This document shows, piece by piece, positions 61,746 to 64,000 of a DNA stretch of 64,000 nt. The stretch comes from Blasia pusilla (taxonomy: Eukaryota > Marchantiophyta > Marchantiopsida > Blasiales), in the NCBI GenBank assembly GCA_050084515.1, contig CM114271.1:16306001-16370000 (forward strand), written 5' to 3'. How positions within the stretch are numbered: position 1 is the first letter of the stretch; each line of letters opens with the position of its first letter. The notes beneath the pieces were generated by a model. The model worked only from the letters and a program-made list of their open reading frames with translations, was not told the origin of the DNA and did no database searches. A program made the translations under genes and the position numbers.

Positions 61746-63236
61746 CTACACCATGCTCCACATCCGAAAAATGAACATGTGGTTCTCTGGCCGCCTTTGC
61801 ACTCTCCGCTCGAACGACGTCCCAAGAAGTCCATGGGTGCCTATCTCTCCTCGTCTCGCTTGACCAATGCCTGTCACAGACCACCTCAGAGGCAATGGTC
61901 CAACTCGTGGACGTGACGGCATGGATGACACTCGCATCCGTCTCTGCTCAGCCATACTTAGGCTGACTATCCATGTTAGACAGTTGAGGTCCATCGCGTG
62001 CCCCAGCACGTGTCTTCGTGATGCCTCAGTCATCCCTGGCACCGCCGTAGTACCGGTAGTGAACCCCATGGCGCGCTCGCGCTCATCTGCTGTAGGCTCC
62101 TCCAATACTCTGGTCACCTCATCCCAAATCATGCTTGGCCCTCCCTGACGAAAGGCATGGGATGATGGGAAGCTCACCAACGCAGGTAAGGCTGCCCTCA
62201 ACTCCCCCACCCTATTGGCCGTGGCCAACGGTGGTCTATCATCCCGTGTCACCACGTGAGATCTAAGCCCTGAGCCCGAAAAAGCATACATTGTGAAATG
62301 TGGTGCTCTCTGGACTCCACTGTATGCTCGACTCAGTACCTTTGGTTGTATCAGGCTCGTCCACCACAGTCGTGGACGATGGGCACGTGACCCAACTCTC
62401 GCTGCATCTAACAACACAGAAGGTCCCAACCAGGACCTCACCTGATGTACACTCGTCATCACATGTGCACGAGTATCTCCCAACAATGGCACGTTCTCCA
62501 AAATGTACGCTGGAGAACATATCTGACCCTCCTACAAGTGTCGTACTTCTCGCAGCATCTCCCAAAACATCCCTGACCTCGGATCCTGCAATCCAAATCC
62601 TCGGCCAGCTCATGAATGACCCTGACATGGCCATCCAACAATCACCAAATGAATCGTGCCAACTCTATCCAGATCCTGCGCCCCCACCAAAGATATGTCG
62701 GCGGGTAGCGTATGTTGGTATCCCCGTACTACAGATACCGACAACAACTCAGGATACCTCTGGACCAATCTCGCCACGTGACGTAATGATACTCGCCGCG
62801 CGGTCTCATCTCTCTCCACATAAAGGTACTGATGCACCCGTATGCCCGCCTGCAATACTACAGCCAATCCGGTGCTAATCCCTCCGAAGAGATCTAACAC
62901 CCTAACACCCTCCTCTCGGCACTGCCACACAACAGGTCTGGTATCTAGTGGGGTCATCGTCTCCACTCCAAGAGCCCGATCGCCATGTGACTCTCGCTGC
63001 TCTGGGATAAAAACATGACTCCACGCCTGCCTCACGAGGTCGTCGGCACTCCTCTGTAGCTCTCGAGTCGTACCCCATAATGGTGAAGAGGCATCGCTAA
63101 CATGGGAAGAGACACCCGCCATGGCCTGTCTCTCCGTGGGACTATCCGCTACTGGGACATCCTCCGCATGTGCGTTCCCCTCCAACAACTCTCCTGGCCA
63201 GCTAACACTACTTGTGAAAGCGGCCAACATGGTCAC
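61746..63236 (-). pseudogene. Copy E cytosine-5 DNA methyltransferase (two in-frame stops)
   Basis: 63236-62610 reads WPGELLEGNAHAEDV, then DLFGGISTG (motif I) and IVGWPCQGHS (motif IV with catalytic Cys), then TGA. A short stretch FGLQDPRSGMFWEMLR follows with a second stop. 62501-61746 has ENVPLLGD (motif VI), AHRPRLWWTS (motif VIII), RERAMGFTTGTTAVPG (motif IX region), LGHAMDLNCLTWIVSL (motif X) and a C-terminal tail to the RT. The whole enzyme is co-linear with two stops only, so it is the best template of the family here. Family knowledge: C5-MTase methylates cytosine; Dnmt3/DRM-like by the motif I and VIII forms. Confidence 0.92.
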
Positions 63237-63272
63237 AGACTCGCCTCGTGATCGACCACCTCGTCCCGCAAA

Positions 63273-64000
63273 CTACACGGGTAACTCACTCATCCGACCG
63301 TCACCTGACCGCCATCCTGGCTGATAAGCAACGGTCTCCTCCCAGAAGTCAAGGATGAATCCAAGGGGATATAACACTATACTCCCCACCAACACATCAT
63401 ACGACTCAGCTGGTGTCGTAATCGCACGTGTGAGCACCATAGCACTATCCGTCGCATGCTCTGGCTGGACTCTGACAACAATCTCCTGTCGAGTCATATA
63501 CTGAGTGGGTGATACGCCCCCAATCGAGGTCTGTATCTCGAAGGGACAAGGCTCAATGTCGGCCTTCCGTAACCCCAACGCTAAACACGCCGCCTTCCCT
63601 AACATCAAGGGTTGCGCTCCCGAATCAAGTAGGACGCGCTGCGGGTGGTATACTGTCCCCGTCGGACTAACCAAGCAAAATACTCCATCCCGGTTATCTA
63701 GTAACACTACTCCATGTGTCACCACTGTTCGCTCTATGGCCGGTCGAGCTTGCATATCTACCAACTTTGCCGCCGCCGCATGCCATGACTCTGTGGGAAA
63801 CGTCCCAAGCACCGGCTCTGAGGGCAAGTCCACCACCTCCTCAACTACCTCTGAACAAGAAGCAGTCACCTCTCCACGCTCACACAACGTGGCGGCCAAC
63901 CGAAACACCTCAGCTGGTCCATCTCCCAACGTCGCCAACTCTATGGCGGAAAATAGTGGAGTCTGACTCACTCTGGTGGCCACCTCCAACACTATGGTCG
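63273..64000 (-). CDS. Copy E aspartic protease (runs off the edge)
   Basis: At least 239 codons open. It has FRLAATLCERGEV, DLPSEPVLGTFP, then LLDSGAQPLMLGKA (active-site Asp-Ser-Gly), GGVSPTQYMTRQEIV, VGSIVLYPLGFILDFWEE (the C-terminal hydrophobic block). It would cleave Gag-Pol. The reading upstream (gag) lies outside the window. Confidence 0.9.
   Translation of the reverse strand, partial: TIVLEVATRVSQTPLFSAIELATLGDGPAEVFRLAATLCERGEVTASCSEVVEEVVDLPSEPVLGTFPTESWHAAAAKLVDMQARPAIERTVVTHGVVLLDNRDGVFCLVSPTGTVYHPQRVLLDSGAQPLMLGKAACLALGLRKADIEPCPFEIQTSIGGVSPTQYMTRQEIVVRVQPEHATDSAMVLTRAITTPAESYDVLVGSIVLYPLGFILDFWEETVAYQPGWRSGDGRMSELPV

Larger units (their letters stand above)
57761..64000 (-). 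mobile_element. Retroelement copy E (3' part, runs off the right edge)
   Basis: Best-preserved copy of the MTase/PHD family, minus strand. From its 3' end: B2 (57761-57896), A2 (57897-58364), gc, B1 (58367-58504), polypurine tract (58505-58513), then PHD/integrase, RNase H, RT, methyltransferase and protease, the last cut by the window end. It is inserted in the RT of element F. The target duplication cannot be tested because the other end is outside. Confidence 0.9.

Noticed and set aside
62300-62878. Antisense ORF of 192 codons, also at 51786-52364
   Set aside because: It is the shadow of the methyltransferase core on the other strand. Its identity in D and E only reflects the identical 691-bp tract.

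Overview
The window is nuclear DNA of a eukaryote, most likely from the green (streptophyte) lineage. It holds one intron-rich host gene and a dense, nested pile of retroelements. Plant-type telomere-like TTTAGGG units, a tRNA-Asp primer site in one Ty3/gypsy element and a UapA-type purine permease with eleven exons support this. A charophyte alga or a seedless plant is my best guess, but the species cannot be read from the sequence. There are no prokaryotic features.

Layout. Positions 1-1353 hold a LINE reverse-transcriptase remnant. Positions 5073-17600 (minus strand) hold a complete nucleobase-ascorbate transporter gene. I could join its eleven exons in frame into 587 codons. Its 8.2-kb intron 8 is filled with a decayed LINE, a long inverted repeat, a copia integrase scrap and a 390-bp direct repeat. 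Positions 17600-26600 are AT-rich with no recognisable gene. From 26620 a second, internally inverted copy of the first LINE is cut by the first of a family of large Ty3/gypsy elements, and everything to 64000 is nested retroelement.

The main family has the order gag, protease, DNA cytosine-5 methyltransferase (MTase), reverse transcriptase, RNase H, integrase, PHD finger. Four copies are visible. Copy A/C is on the minus strand (27035-46511) and is split by other insertions. Copy B is on the plus strand (33300-43604), complete from end to end, with a 4-bp target duplication, and sits inside A/C. Copy D is on the plus strand from 46512 and interrupts A/C. Copy E is on the minus strand from 57761 and runs off the right edge. 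A different Ty3/gypsy element, F (52671-57760), lies inside D and is itself cut by E. Two related 1.2-1.4 kb TGTC...GACA insertions with 4-bp duplications sit in A and D.

The most unusual observations are these. (1) One retroelement carries both a chromatin-mark writer (MTase) and a histone-tail reader (PHD). (2) Its ends look like split direct repeats, A1-internal-B1-A2-B2 with a two-base gc spacer between B1 and A2, not ordinary LTRs, although it encodes an integrase and makes target duplications. (3) A 691-bp tract over the MTase core is identical between the inverted copies D and E. (4) Copy B has nearly identical terminal repeats but badly broken genes, suggesting it was mobilised in trans. 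All MTase copies here are broken, so activity would have to come from another copy.
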